DNA of 64,000 nucleotides, taken from assembly GCA_029781865.1 (NCBI GenBank), contig JAKOVW010000057.1, forward strand, positions 112,671-176,670, read 5' to 3'. The notes under the pieces were generated by a model that made no database searches, was not told where the DNA came from, and was given only the letters and a program-made list of their open reading frames with translations. This document shows positions 39,074 through 47,508 of this stretch, piece after piece (position 1 is the first letter of the stretch; each line of letters starts with the position of its first letter). This DNA is from Bacteroidota bacterium. GTDB taxonomy: Bacteria; Bacteroidota; Bacteroidia; Chitinophagales; Saprospiraceae. A program made the translations under genes and the position numbers.

Positions 39074-40192
39074 ATGAAAAATACAACCGCACTACCATTC
39101 GGACGTAAGGTCCTATTGTCATTTTTAATAATGACAATTGCATTTGCAATACCCTCTTATGCGGGTCAACTGCAAACAAAACCAGCTAAACCAATGTCAA
39201 CAGCCAAATCTGCATCTGCAAATGAGGTGATCTGGCATATCAAAGCAATCCATCCGGGAGGGAAAATGCTGGACATTAAAGCAATTGATAAAGATGGAAA
39301 AATTCATGATGTCAAGGCCATTGTAGAATCCGGCAACTTGCACATGATTAATGTTAAAGCATTGATCAAGGGTAAAAAACTACCTGTAAAAATGCTGGTC
39401 AGTGATGACAAGAATATACCCGTTAAAGCTATAGGTGATGATGGATCTATTTACGATATTAAAGCCCTGACACCAGAAGGAGATAAGTTGGATGTAAAAG
39501 GAATTCGCGGACCAGGAAAAATTATCAATCTCAAAGCTATTGGAAAAGATGGTGCCTTATACGGAGTAAAAGCCATTTCTCCAAAAGGCCAGTTTTATGA
39601 TGTCAAGGGAGTAAAAATGATGGATGATAAAGTAGAAATGAAATTAAAGGGTCAAGAAATATTTGCTCATGTTAAAGCCATTCCACAGGCCGGTGGCAGC
39701 CCAGCGACCGATACCATCTGGCATATTAAAGCGATTCATCCCGATGGAAAAATGCTGGATGTTAAAGCTATTGATAAAGACGGAAAAATTTATGCCGTAA
39801 AAGCCATGATGGCAAACGGTGAATTACATATGATGGACGTAAAAGCATTTATTAATGGCAAAATATTGCCAGTAAAGGTATTGACTAGCAAAGACAAATA
39901 TGCTCCTGTTAAAGCTATTGGAGATGATGGCAAAATTTATGACATCAAAGCTATTACTGCAGAAGGAGAAAAATTGGATGTTAAAGGTGTAAACCGTACA
40001 GGAAATATCATGCAGATTAAAGCGATTAGCAAACAAGGCAAGTTTTATGGCATTAAGGCCATATCCCCATCAGGACTACTTCATGATGTGAAAGGCTTAA
40101 AAATGACTGATGACAATATTGAAACTGTAGTCAATGGCGTGAATGTTTTCGCACATATTAAAGCATTGCCAGAAGTCATCGAAGGAAAATAA
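39074..40192 (+). CDS. Exported 12-residue-repeat (KAI-repeat) protein of unknown function
   Basis: A 372-residue protein with a signal peptide (about 1-30, ending PSYAGQ). The rest consists almost wholly of a repeating unit of the form xDGKxYDVKAIx. Lysines of the VKA/VKG core fall at 57, 69, 81, 95, 106, 118, 130, 142, 154, 166 and 178, that is, mostly 12 residues apart. The whole block is duplicated: residues 53-204 align without gaps to 215-366, and I count about two thirds identical by hand. Twenty-odd short beta units suggest a solenoid, roll or propeller-like beta fold. No enzyme motif, no sorting domain and no cysteine pattern is seen. Monocistronic, with a terminator downstream. I do not recognise a named family. 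Confidence 0.85.
   Translation: MKNTTALPFGRKVLLSFLIMTIAFAIPSYAGQLQTKPAKPMSTAKSASANEVIWHIKAIHPGGKMLDIKAIDKDGKIHDVKAIVESGNLHMINVKALIKGKKLPVKMLVSDDKNIPVKAIGDDGSIYDIKALTPEGDKLDVKGIRGPGKIINLKAIGKDGALYGVKAISPKGQFYDVKGVKMMDDKVEMKLKGQEIFAHVKAIPQAGGSPATDTIWHIKAIHPDGKMLDVKAIDKDGKIYAVKAMMANGELHMMDVKAFINGKILPVKVLTSKDKYAPVKAIGDDGKIYDIKAITAEGEKLDVKGVNRTGNIMQIKAISKQGKFYGIKAISPSGLLHDVKGLKMTDDNIETVVNGVNVFAHIKALPEVIEGK
39230..40171 (+). repeat. Tandem 456-base coding duplication within the KAI-repeat gene
   Basis: Bases 39230-39685 and 39716-40171 encode the two gapless 152-residue copies of the 12-residue-repeat block, separated by a 10-codon linker. Both start with IWHIKAIHP and end with FAHxKAxP. Confidence 0.8.
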
Positions 40193-40234
40193 TTCAACAA
40201 GTGATTAAAGTATAATCGTCATATTTCAATAGAA

Positions 40235-40270
40235 AAAATGGCCTTCAGTTGCAAATCTGAAGGCCATTTT
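40235..40270 (+). terminator. Rho-independent terminator after the KAI-repeat gene
   Basis: AAAATGGCCTTCAG (40235-40248) pairs perfectly with CTGAAGGCCATTTT (40257-40270) across an 8-base loop and is followed by an AT-rich tail ATATTTTCC. Confidence 0.8.
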
Positions 40271-40631
40271 ATATTTTCCAAATTCTCTTAACAAAATAAG
40301 ATAATCCAAATTGGGTTTATTAATTAAACAAGGACTAACCATTGAAATTCGCCCCAAACGTCAGATAGAAATTCATTTGAATTAGAAAATAAGCTTCGGT
40401 CTAAAACTAGAAAAGTGTTCACCAAAAACTTAACTCTGACTAATTAGGGTAGGTACAAACTAATGAGTAGTATTAAAAAGTAACGTAAATTATACATTGT
40501 CAAAATCTAATCAGCATTCAGACCACTCAAGAAAATCATCTGCTTAGTGAGAATGTTGATTTGTTTGAACTCATTTTTATTTCTTCATTCATTTATGGCA
40601 TTCTCCTCTGACCATTCATGTGTAGTAAATC
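40271..40631. other. Intergenic spacer, no gene seen
   Basis: About 360 AT-rich bases between the terminator of the KAI-repeat gene and the stop of the convergent outer-membrane protein gene. No frame with coding character, RNA gene or repeat is visible. Confidence 0.5.
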
Positions 40632-41975
40632 CTAGTTATATCTTCTCTTTAAGAACCATTCATTATCGTTGATTGAAATTCCGAAATGAATCATAAAATA
40701 CGTTTCGGTAAGTTGCTCTCCCAGTTTGCGCCGGCCAAAATCAAAATTCAAATGTACCATTGCATCCTGACGCAAAAAGAGAATCGGGTAGCCCCAACCC
40801 AGGGTAATGCCCATACTCTTGGCCTGCTCCCCGTTAATATTGCGGTAGTCATCGCCGGTATATGCTCCAAAACGGTAAATGGATTTTTTAAAAAATTTAT
40901 CAAAACTACTTAGACCAGGTTTATACCAGGCTCCTATTCTAAATTGTGTTGTGGAATTTGTTTTACCGTATATGCCATTTGCAAGATCTGCATTTTGCCA
41001 TGCATCATAATCAACTGAAGCCATCAATCCATATCTGTCTTTATGACTGTAATAAACACCTGCCTTAAATCCGAAAGGAAGCTCCCCGGTTGTCTCTTGC
41101 TCATTCAGATAAAGAACGGTATCCACCACACTGAGGCTTTCATCAAACCGGGTCAGGTGCAGTGCAGAATGCGACGAAGTAAAATTGGATGGAAGATTAA
41201 TAGTAAGCCCGGCTGAAAGAATATTTTTTCTCTGTGAATCATCCTTATTAATCTCTTTTTGATTCATTACTCTTCTGTACATAAATCCGATTGTCGGTCT
41301 CCAACCACTAATGTGATATTTATCTGTAAGATAGGAATCATAAGATGCAGGAATACTGGTAAACAATAAATTTTGATAATAATTGAGATTCCCAAAAAGA
41401 TAATTCATCTGAAGTCCGATAGCTAAATCCTTATACCGGTATGATAAACCTAACTGAAAATCATTCACCAATCCATTTCCTTCGAGATAGCGGTATAAAA
41501 CCTGATTCGCTTCTGTTTTACTTGAATCGTTAATTTCTGCCTTATAACCCACCAATGAATAAGGTGTCAATCCAATTTGAAGGGCAAATGACGACTTATA
41601 CGTTTTCCTGTCCAGTAATTCATTTATGGAATTCCTTAAAGGAATGGCAATAAAGATATTATTGAGACCACCTGACCAACCTCTTGAAGTGTTCTTTTTA
41701 CCATCTTCAAGGCTATTGTATTTAGCCTGAATGCCTATTTCGACATCCGTTTGCCTCAAAAATGCCACAGACGCAGGATTCAATGGATTGTAAAACTGAT
41801 CGGAGATATATGCGGTACCTGCATTCGCCATTCCTGACATCCAGCCTGTTGACATAGACCTGAGGTCGCCCAATCCATATCTGGACAAAGGTGAATTTTC
41901 GATATTCTGGGCACTAAGTGCATTTACGAGAAACGAGAAAGTGAATCCTGTAAAGAGTGTATTTAAATACTTCAT
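40632..41975 (-). CDS. Outer-membrane beta-barrel protein, OmpP1/FadL-like
   Basis: A 447-residue exported protein with a signal peptide (about 1-22, ending ALSAQ). The conserved start ENSPLSRYGLGD is common to a group of Bacteroidota outer-membrane proteins found next to coaX. Alternating aromatic beta strands fill the rest. The pattern and length resemble the OmpP1/FadL transporter fold, but a hydrophobic-ligand role is not shown by sequence. Its start overlaps the coaX stop by 4 bases, so it is the last gene of the tdk-purH-coaX unit. Confidence 0.8.
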   Translation of the reverse strand: MKYLNTLFTGFTFSFLVNALSAQNIENSPLSRYGLGDLRSMSTGWMSGMANAGTAYISDQFYNPLNPASVAFLRQTDVEIGIQAKYNSLEDGKKNTSRGWSGGLNNIFIAIPLRNSINELLDRKTYKSSFALQIGLTPYSLVGYKAEINDSSKTEANQVLYRYLEGNGLVNDFQLGLSYRYKDLAIGLQMNYLFGNLNYYQNLLFTSIPASYDSYLTDKYHISGWRPTIGFMYRRVMNQKEINKDDSQRKNILSAGLTINLPSNFTSSHSALHLTRFDESLSVVDTVLYLNEQETTGELPFGFKAGVYYSHKDRYGLMASVDYDAWQNADLANGIYGKTNSTTQFRIGAWYKPGLSSFDKFFKKSIYRFGAYTGDDYRNINGEQAKSMGITLGWGYPILFLRQDAMVHLNFDFGRRKLGEQLTETYFMIHFGISINDNEWFLKRRYN

Positions 41976-42697
41976 TGATAGTTTAAAATGGTGTTTAGAC
42001 CTTTTAATACGAGGTAAGGTTCCGCAAAATTGTCAATTTTCAGGTGATTTACCAAAAAAGGAGCAGTTCCACCCGTAACAATACACTTTAATCCTGGATA
42101 TTCCATGCTTAATTGTCGATAATAGCCTTCAATTTCAAGGATTATGCCTTGAAAGCCTCCATTGAAAAGAGCGGTTTTAGTGTCAAAACCTAAAAATCCT
42201 GTTCCCTGATCCGCTTCATATACCCTTGGCAAAGCAGAAGTATATTCATGCATGGCTTGCCAACGCATCTCCAACCCTGGTGCAATATTTCCACCGACAA
42301 ATTGCCAGGTCTTGTTGACCAGGTCATAAGTTATACATGTACCGGCATTAATCACCAGAACCGGATTTTCCGGAAATTTCATTATGGCACCTACCATCGC
42401 CGCTATTCTGTCGCGACCCAGGCTTTCAGGACTTTTATATTGGATAATAAGGGGTGATTTCAGTTTGTCATTAAATGCGGTAATCCCGGGTTCCTCTAAT
42501 ATCTGGTTTAACCAATCCGGATGTGTTTTTAAAACCGATGAATAAATCCCATTCTCAAAAGGGTTATTGGCAATCCAATCCACAATATCATCCTGTTGGA
42601 AATGATTAAAAAAACCAAATTGGATGAGCTGGTTGTTTTCAAATATGGCCAACTTGATTCGAGTATTGCCAACGTCGATACAAAGATTTTTGGTCAT
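41972..42697 (-). CDS. coaX: Type III pantothenate kinase
   Basis: Phosphorylates pantothenate, the first step of coenzyme A synthesis, using the acetate/sugar kinase fold of CoaX. The 241-residue protein has the N-terminal phosphate motif DVGNTRIKLA (8-17), the ESLGRDRIAA motif and the NAGTCITYDLV motif, as expected for the family. It overlaps purH by one base at its start (TAATG) and the downstream barrel gene by 4 bases at its end. The rest of the CoA pathway, coaBC, is elsewhere in the window. Confidence 0.95.
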   Translation of the reverse strand: MTKNLCIDVGNTRIKLAIFENNQLIQFGFFNHFQQDDIVDWIANNPFENGIYSSVLKTHPDWLNQILEEPGITAFNDKLKSPLIIQYKSPESLGRDRIAAMVGAIMKFPENPVLVINAGTCITYDLVNKTWQFVGGNIAPGLEMRWQAMHEYTSALPRVYEADQGTGFLGFDTKTALFNGGFQGIILEIEGYYRQLSMEYPGLKCIVTGGTAPFLVNHLKIDNFAEPYLVLKGLNTILNYQ

Positions 42698-44190
42698 TAG
42701 TGTTTGAAATGGCGGATCCCCGACAAGACCATGGCTATGCCAAGTTCATCAGCCTTAAGGATACTTTTACTATCATTAACTGACCCGCCAGGTTGAATGA
42801 TGGCTTTCACACCAGCTTCCGCAGCTAATTCAACACAGTCCGGAAATGGAAAAAAGGCTTCTGATGCCATAACCGAACCATCCGGATCAAATCCCATTGC
42901 ACGCGCTTTGTGTATGGCCTGTTTGCAGGCATCAACCCTGGATGTCTGGCCGCAACCCATTCCTATCAATTGCTTGTTTTTAACCAAAGTAATTGCATTC
43001 GATTTTAAATGCTTAGCGCAGATTGATGCAAATATCAGATCGTCTATTTGCTGATCCGTTGCATTCTGCCTGGTCACTTTTTTTAATTGTGTTTTATCGG
43101 CGTGAATGAGATCTAAATCCTGCTCGACCAATCCATTTAATGCTGAACGAACCGTACGTTTATTATCGGGAAACTTTTTAAGTCTTAATAAAATTCGGTT
43201 TTTCTTACCCGTCAATAAACGAATGACTTCTTCGTCAAAATCAGGTGCAATGAGCACTTCATAAAACAACTCGTCAATTTTTACAGCAGTGGAAATATCT
43301 ACTTTCCGATTGCAAATCAGAATTCCACCAAACGCGGAAACAGGATCTCCTGCCAATGCGGCATCCCATGCGTCTGTCAACGAATTGCGGATAGCAATCC
43401 CACAAACGTTTGTATGTTTTAAAATAGCAAAACAGGGCAAATCATCCTTGAATTCACGCATCAGGTTAATCGCAGAGTCTATGTCCAATAAATTATTATA
43501 AGACAAATCTTTTCCGGATAAAACCTCCACGCATTCCTCCAGATCCCCTATAAATCTTGCTTTCTGATGTGGATTCTCACCATATCGCAATACTGTACTT
43601 TGCTGATCCGTGTTTGCATTAAAGTAATTGAAGATACAATGATCATAAGTACTGCTGATTTCAAATGCCTTTGTTGCCAGATGCTTTCGCTGATCAATGT
43701 TTGTTATGGCATTATTTCGGATTATTTCATCCAAATCAGCATATTGGGCAGAAGATGGTATCACCACCACATCCTGATAATTTTTTGCGGCGGCACGAAT
43801 TAATGAAATACCTCCAATATCAATTTTTTCAATGATCTCAGAAATGTCATTCGTGGTTTTTAATGTTTCTTCAAACGGATATAAATCCACGATGACCAGG
43901 TCAATCATGGGTATTTGAAAATGGGCCAGTTGACTGAGGTGATCGCTGTTTCGAATAGCGAGAATTCCACCAAATACTTTAGGATGCAAGGTTTTCACCC
44001 TACCACCAAGAATAGATGGATAATCCGTAATCTGCTCTATGGATACCACAGGAATATCCAATTCTTCAAGATACTCTTTGGTTCCTCCCGTTGAATAGAT
44101 CACAATTCCAAGTTGATGCATGAGACTTGCAATTTGATCAAGACCCTGCTTATGGTAAACGGAAATAAGTGCTGACTGGATTCTTTTCAT
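42697..44190 (-). CDS. purH: Bifunctional AICAR transformylase / IMP cyclohydrolase
   Basis: Catalyses the last two steps of IMP synthesis. The 497-residue product has the N-terminal IMP cyclohydrolase (MGS-like) domain, starting MKRIQSALISVYHKQGLD with STGGTKEYLEE and GGRVKTLHPKVFGGILA. The transformylase domain carries RYGENPHQKA, FAILKHTNVCG and the late RVDACKQA and ASEAFFPFPD motifs. The frame extends to 44259, but the ATG at 44190 begins the family N-terminus, so I use it. It starts 14 bases after the tdk stop and is coupled to coaX by a one-base overlap. Confidence 0.96.
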   Translation of the reverse strand: MKRIQSALISVYHKQGLDQIASLMHQLGIVIYSTGGTKEYLEELDIPVVSIEQITDYPSILGGRVKTLHPKVFGGILAIRNSDHLSQLAHFQIPMIDLVIVDLYPFEETLKTTNDISEIIEKIDIGGISLIRAAAKNYQDVVVIPSSAQYADLDEIIRNNAITNIDQRKHLATKAFEISSTYDHCIFNYFNANTDQQSTVLRYGENPHQKARFIGDLEECVEVLSGKDLSYNNLLDIDSAINLMREFKDDLPCFAILKHTNVCGIAIRNSLTDAWDAALAGDPVSAFGGILICNRKVDISTAVKIDELFYEVLIAPDFDEEVIRLLTGKKNRILLRLKKFPDNKRTVRSALNGLVEQDLDLIHADKTQLKKVTRQNATDQQIDDLIFASICAKHLKSNAITLVKNKQLIGMGCGQTSRVDACKQAIHKARAMGFDPDGSVMASEAFFPFPDCVELAAEAGVKAIIQPGGSVNDSKSILKADELGIAMVLSGIRHFKH

Positions 44191-44204
44191 GTCCTTGAGA
44201 CGAT

Positions 44205-44798
44205 TTATACAGGTTTCTTGAAACTTAGAATGGTACCCATAGAGAAACAAAGTCTGCATCTGGGTTCGTATTTATCCTTTTCCCCCAGAACAATGGTCTC
44301 TGCTTCATCACTTAAACGATACGAATGGGTAGCCAGGTTACCACAATGAGGACAGATTGCATGCACTTTGGTAATGTATTCTGCAACAGCCATAAGGGAA
44401 GGCATTGGCCCAAAGGGCATCCCCCTGAAATCCATATCCAGACCGGCTACAATGATTCTTTTTCCCTGGATCGCTAGTTCCTGACAGGCATCAACTAGCT
44501 GGGAATCAAAAAATTGAGCTTCATCTATTCCAATGACTTCAGTATCGCTGTGGACCAATAAGACTTCTTTGGAATGAACTACCGGTTTTGATAGCAAAGC
44601 ATTTTCATCATGAGAAACCAACTTGCGCTCGTCATATCTGGTGTCCTTACTTGGCTTGAAGATTTCAACTTTTTGATTGGCAATTCTGGCTCTTTTGAGG
44701 CGGCGTATAAGTTCTTCTGTTTTTCCACTGAACATGGAACCACAGATGACTTCAATCCATCCGCTTCTCTGGGATTTGTAGGCTGGTTCTATAAACAT
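44205..44798 (-). CDS. tdk: Thymidine kinase (type II)
   Basis: Salvage enzyme that phosphorylates deoxythymidine. The 197-residue product has P-loop GSMFSGKT (20-27), Walker B DEAQFFD, the lasso region, and the four-cysteine zinc site CPHCG...CRLC of TK1-type enzymes. An in-frame extension to 44879 adds 27 residues of poor composition, so the ATG at 44798 is preferred. It is the first gene of the tdk-purH-coaX-barrel unit. Confidence 0.95.
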   Translation of the reverse strand: MFIEPAYKSQRSGWIEVICGSMFSGKTEELIRRLKRARIANQKVEIFKPSKDTRYDERKLVSHDENALLSKPVVHSKEVLLVHSDTEVIGIDEAQFFDSQLVDACQELAIQGKRIIVAGLDMDFRGMPFGPMPSLMAVAEYITKVHAICPHCGNLATHSYRLSDEAETIVLGEKDKYEPRCRLCFSMGTILSFKKPV

Positions 44799-44867
44799 TT
44801 GATGCTGCAAATATCTAAAAAAAGCTAATATGTTGAGTTCAATATGACAGTCCGACCGAAAAGAAAT

Positions 44868-44875
44868 TAACTTTG
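44868..44875 (+). promoter_or_regulatory. Putative -7 element (TAACTTTG) of the unknown-rhomboid pair
   Basis: TAACTTTG fits TAnnTTTG and ends 51 bases before the ATG at 44927, in the spacer divergent from tdk. Confidence 0.4.
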
Positions 44876-44926
44876 CCAAATATTTTTACCCCGGTTTCGT
44901 TTTAGCCAAATCAAAAAAACAGAATT

Positions 44927-45532
44927 ATGGAATTCAACAATGTCAGGAAATGGATGCAGAAAATGAACAATATTCTTGATTTGTATGAAGGTGACGAGAG
45001 TTTTACTCAATCCGAAAAGAACCTCCTTCTGGATTACAATCAAAAAATCAGGGATTCAATTTCAACTCTGAAAGTAGAAGATTCTGAAGAACCTACTGAT
45101 TCAAATGCGAAAGAAATGATTTCGAAAAAGGAAGAAACTAATTTCAAAGCAGATAAGGCACCAGCAAATCAGGAAATATCCAACAGGGTCTCTGAAAATC
45201 AAGTCATTCCAGGCTCAGGATCAACCAAATACCATGAATTATTTCAGTTCAAAAAAGCGGAAGATTTATCCGAAAAACTGGATTCCACACCAATCGACAA
45301 TATTCAGAAAGCCATGGGACTGAACGAACGGATATTGACACAAAATGAATTATTCCGTGGAGATAAAAACTCCTTTGATACAACAGTGAAAAAATTAAAT
45401 AGCCTGAATAGCTTTGATGAAGCCAGAAATTACCTTTCTGATGAAATCATTCCGGTTTATGACTGGACCCATGAAGACCGCGTCAAAAAAGCCCAGGAAT
45501 TTATTAAACTGGTAAAAAGAAAATATTCATAA
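44927..45532 (+). CDS. Conserved protein of unknown function, coupled to rhomboid protease
   Basis: A 201-residue hydrophilic protein. A short N-terminal helix region (1-45) leads into a polar, probably disordered middle (about 50-105) rich in E, K, S and N. The C-terminal domain (about 115-201) has the pattern IQKAMGLNERILTQNELF, then DKNSFDTTVKKLN and FDEARNYLSDEI, ending in AQEFIKLVKRKYS. I recall this C-terminal pattern in other Bacteroidota hypothetical proteins but know of no function. Its TAA overlaps the ATG of the rhomboid gene by one base (TAATG), so the two are translated together. Confidence 0.75.
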   Translation: MEFNNVRKWMQKMNNILDLYEGDESFTQSEKNLLLDYNQKIRDSISTLKVEDSEEPTDSNAKEMISKKEETNFKADKAPANQEISNRVSENQVIPGSGSTKYHELFQFKKAEDLSEKLDSTPIDNIQKAMGLNERILTQNELFRGDKNSFDTTVKKLNSLNSFDEARNYLSDEIIPVYDWTHEDRVKKAQEFIKLVKRKYS

Positions 45533-46245
45533 TGCAGGAAGTCTCGAGAGAGAAAGCTGTCTTTTTTTACTCCCTTAAAATTGCAATAGGATTAAGCCTG
45601 TTGTGCATTTTGGTTCATTTGTTCTTTCTGGTCGTCCCCATTCACAAATATGACTGGAGCATATACCCCCGTGATTTTAGTCAGTTATATGGAATTATCA
45701 CCGGTCAGTTTATTCATGCGACATGGGGGCATTTATTTTCAAATCTGCCGCCATTATTTGTCACAACTTTAGTCCTGTTCTTTTTTTACAGAAGTATTGG
45801 ATGGTCGTCATTCTCTCTGATACTGACTGCTACCGGTTTCATGGTATTTCTGTTTGGCAGAAACTACTCACATATCGGCGCAAGTGGATTGATATATGGT
45901 TTAATCTCTTTCATATTTTTTTCTGGTATTTTTCGTAGAAATGTCAAATCCATCGTGTTGATGACTATCATGGTAATCATGTATAGTGGATATCTGGCGG
46001 GTTTTTTTCCAACAGAAGAACGGGTATCCTGGGAAAGCCATCTTTTCGGAGCCATTGCCGGTTTGTGGACTGCATTCATTTTTAGAAACTACCGAGAATC
46101 AGATGAGGAACCTATCCAGTTTGAATGGAAAGGCAAAGACAGAACTCCGAAAGAATTCTATTTAAGGCGTGATGTTTTTGAAAAAACTATTAAAGAACGA
46201 AAAGAAGAACAAAATATAGAAAATCTGCAGGATCTGCAGGATTAA
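45532..46245 (+). CDS. Rhomboid-family intramembrane serine protease
   Basis: A 237-residue membrane protease with six predicted membrane segments. The catalytic serine is S118 in SHIGASGLIYG and the catalytic histidine H170 in WESHLFGAIAGLW, the two-residue dyad of rhomboids. HATWGHLFSN (62-71) is the loop histidine/asparagine region. The C-terminal cytoplasmic tail of about 50 residues is charged and ends NLQDLQD, encoded by a 9-base direct repeat. Coupled to the preceding unknown gene; its natural substrate is not predictable. Confidence 0.93.
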   Translation: MQEVSREKAVFFYSLKIAIGLSLLCILVHLFFLVVPIHKYDWSIYPRDFSQLYGIITGQFIHATWGHLFSNLPPLFVTTLVLFFFYRSIGWSSFSLILTATGFMVFLFGRNYSHIGASGLIYGLISFIFFSGIFRRNVKSIVLMTIMVIMYSGYLAGFFPTEERVSWESHLFGAIAGLWTAFIFRNYRESDEEPIQFEWKGKDRTPKEFYLRRDVFEKTIKERKEEQNIENLQDLQD

Positions 46246-46281
46246 CTATATTTAAGTGCTCTTGAGTTAATCCTGCAAATC
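46231..46281. repeat. Inverted repeat over the rhomboid stop codon
   Basis: GATCTGCAGGATTAACT (46231-46247) pairs with AGTTAATCCTGCAAATC (46265-46281), 16 of 17 bases, around a 17-base loop. It spans the TAA of the rhomboid gene and lies between it and the convergent 57-codon frame, so it may end transcripts from both sides, though no T-run follows. The left arm also contains a direct repeat of ATCTGCAGG. Confidence 0.7.
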
Positions 46282-46292
46282 CCGCTACTCAT

Positions 46293-46466
46293 TTACATTT
46301 CGGATGCTAAATCATTCAGCATAGACTCATCATCTTCTTCGACAGAAGATTTAATCCATGATAAATGGCGACGGTACAAGTCCAACCAACTGGAGGACTG
46401 ATCGGGTTCAGAATCCAGTTTGTCCAGCCATGAGCTTTTCGGTGCGTGTGTTTTTTTCGGTCCCAT
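46293..46466 (-). CDS. Small acidic protein (57 aa), unrecognised
   Basis: An ATG-started minus-strand frame of 57 codons between the convergent rhomboid gene and murQ. The product begins MGPKKTHAPKSSWLDKLDSE, contains tryptophans at 13, 27 and 37 (SSWLDK, SSSWLDL, LSWIKS), and ends with an acidic stretch SVEEDDESMLNDLASEM. No membrane segment or known domain. The balanced amino-acid use, repeated SWLD element and lack of a competing gene favour coding, but a clear promoter or ribosome site is not seen. Confidence 0.55.
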   Translation of the reverse strand: MGPKKTHAPKSSWLDKLDSEPDQSSSWLDLYRRHLSWIKSSVEEDDESMLNDLASEM

Positions 46467-46692
46467 AATAGTTTAGATTAAGTATTAAATAAATGATATA
46501 ACCAGTAGATTCCTTATGAATTCAATAAGCTGCTTACGGTATGCTTCATCTTTAATATGAATGCTGAAATCATTCATAAAAAATCATACACAAAATTGAT
46601 ACTAATCCCAGTACTAAACATCAGGTGAAACCCTGAATTTTATTTTTAGGGGTAAACCATTAAAACCCCGGAAATCCGGTAAGGCTTAATGA

Positions 46693-47508
46693 TCACATGG
46701 TCTTCGCTTTCTCCAAAGCCAAACGCACGCTCCCGGTAGACAGTAAAAGATCTTTTGCACTTGCTTCATCCAATAAGGTTTCCTTCATAATGATGCTTAC
46801 TCCTCTTTGAAGCAGTTTATTATTTGATAATTGCATATCAACCATCTTGTTATCCAATACCCTGCCCAACCCAATCATAACAGACGTGGAGATCATATTC
46901 AAAATCAATTTTTGAGCAGTGCCTCCTTTCAACCTGGTGCTTCCAGTGATGAACTCAGGACCAACTTCAACTTCAATTTTATAATCTGCAAATTCCGTGA
47001 CCGGACTTCCGGGGTTACAGGTAATGCAAGCTGTTGTAACATTGTTTTCACGGCAGGCTTTTAAACCATGAACGACATATGGAGTGGAACCACTTGCTGC
47101 AATTCCTATTACAACATCCATTGTATCTACAAATTGGCTTTGTAAATCAATCCAGGCTTGTTTGGGATCATCCTCAGCAAATTCAACTGCCCGGCGTATG
47201 GCCGAATCGCCTCCGGCAATAATGCCATTCACCAGATCCGCAGGAACCCCAAATGTTGGCGGACATTCTGATGCATCAATTATACCCAGGCGACCACTGG
47301 TACCGGCACCGATATAAAACAATCTCCCGCCTTCTTTTAATTTGTTAATGATCTCCTCTGATAATGCAGCAATAACCGGAAGATGTTTCTGAATGGCAAT
47401 TGCAACTTTTTGATCTTCTTCATTCATTAACTTCAGGATCTCCAACACAGGTTTATCCTCGAGGTGTCTGTGTAGTGAGCTTGATTCAGTAATTTTCGTA
47501 TAACTCAT
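46693..47508 (-). CDS. murQ: N-acetylmuramic acid 6-phosphate etherase
   Basis: Cleaves the lactyl ether of MurNAc-6-phosphate, giving GlcNAc-6-phosphate in peptidoglycan recycling. The 271-residue product has the sugar isomerase (SIS) fold with GAGTSGRLG (about 67-75), DASECPPTFG, the GGDSAIRRAVE segment and STRLKGGTAQKLILN, all typical of MurQ. It begins 1 base before the symporter stop: the genes overlap by 4 bases, so the symporter may bring in the sugar that this enzyme processes. Confidence 0.95.
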   Translation of the reverse strand: MSYTKITESSSLHRHLEDKPVLEILKLMNEEDQKVAIAIQKHLPVIAALSEEIINKLKEGGRLFYIGAGTSGRLGIIDASECPPTFGVPADLVNGIIAGGDSAIRRAVEFAEDDPKQAWIDLQSQFVDTMDVVIGIAASGSTPYVVHGLKACRENNVTTACITCNPGSPVTEFADYKIEVEVGPEFITGSTRLKGGTAQKLILNMISTSVMIGLGRVLDNKMVDMQLSNNKLLQRGVSIIMKETLLDEASAKDLLLSTGSVRLALEKAKTM

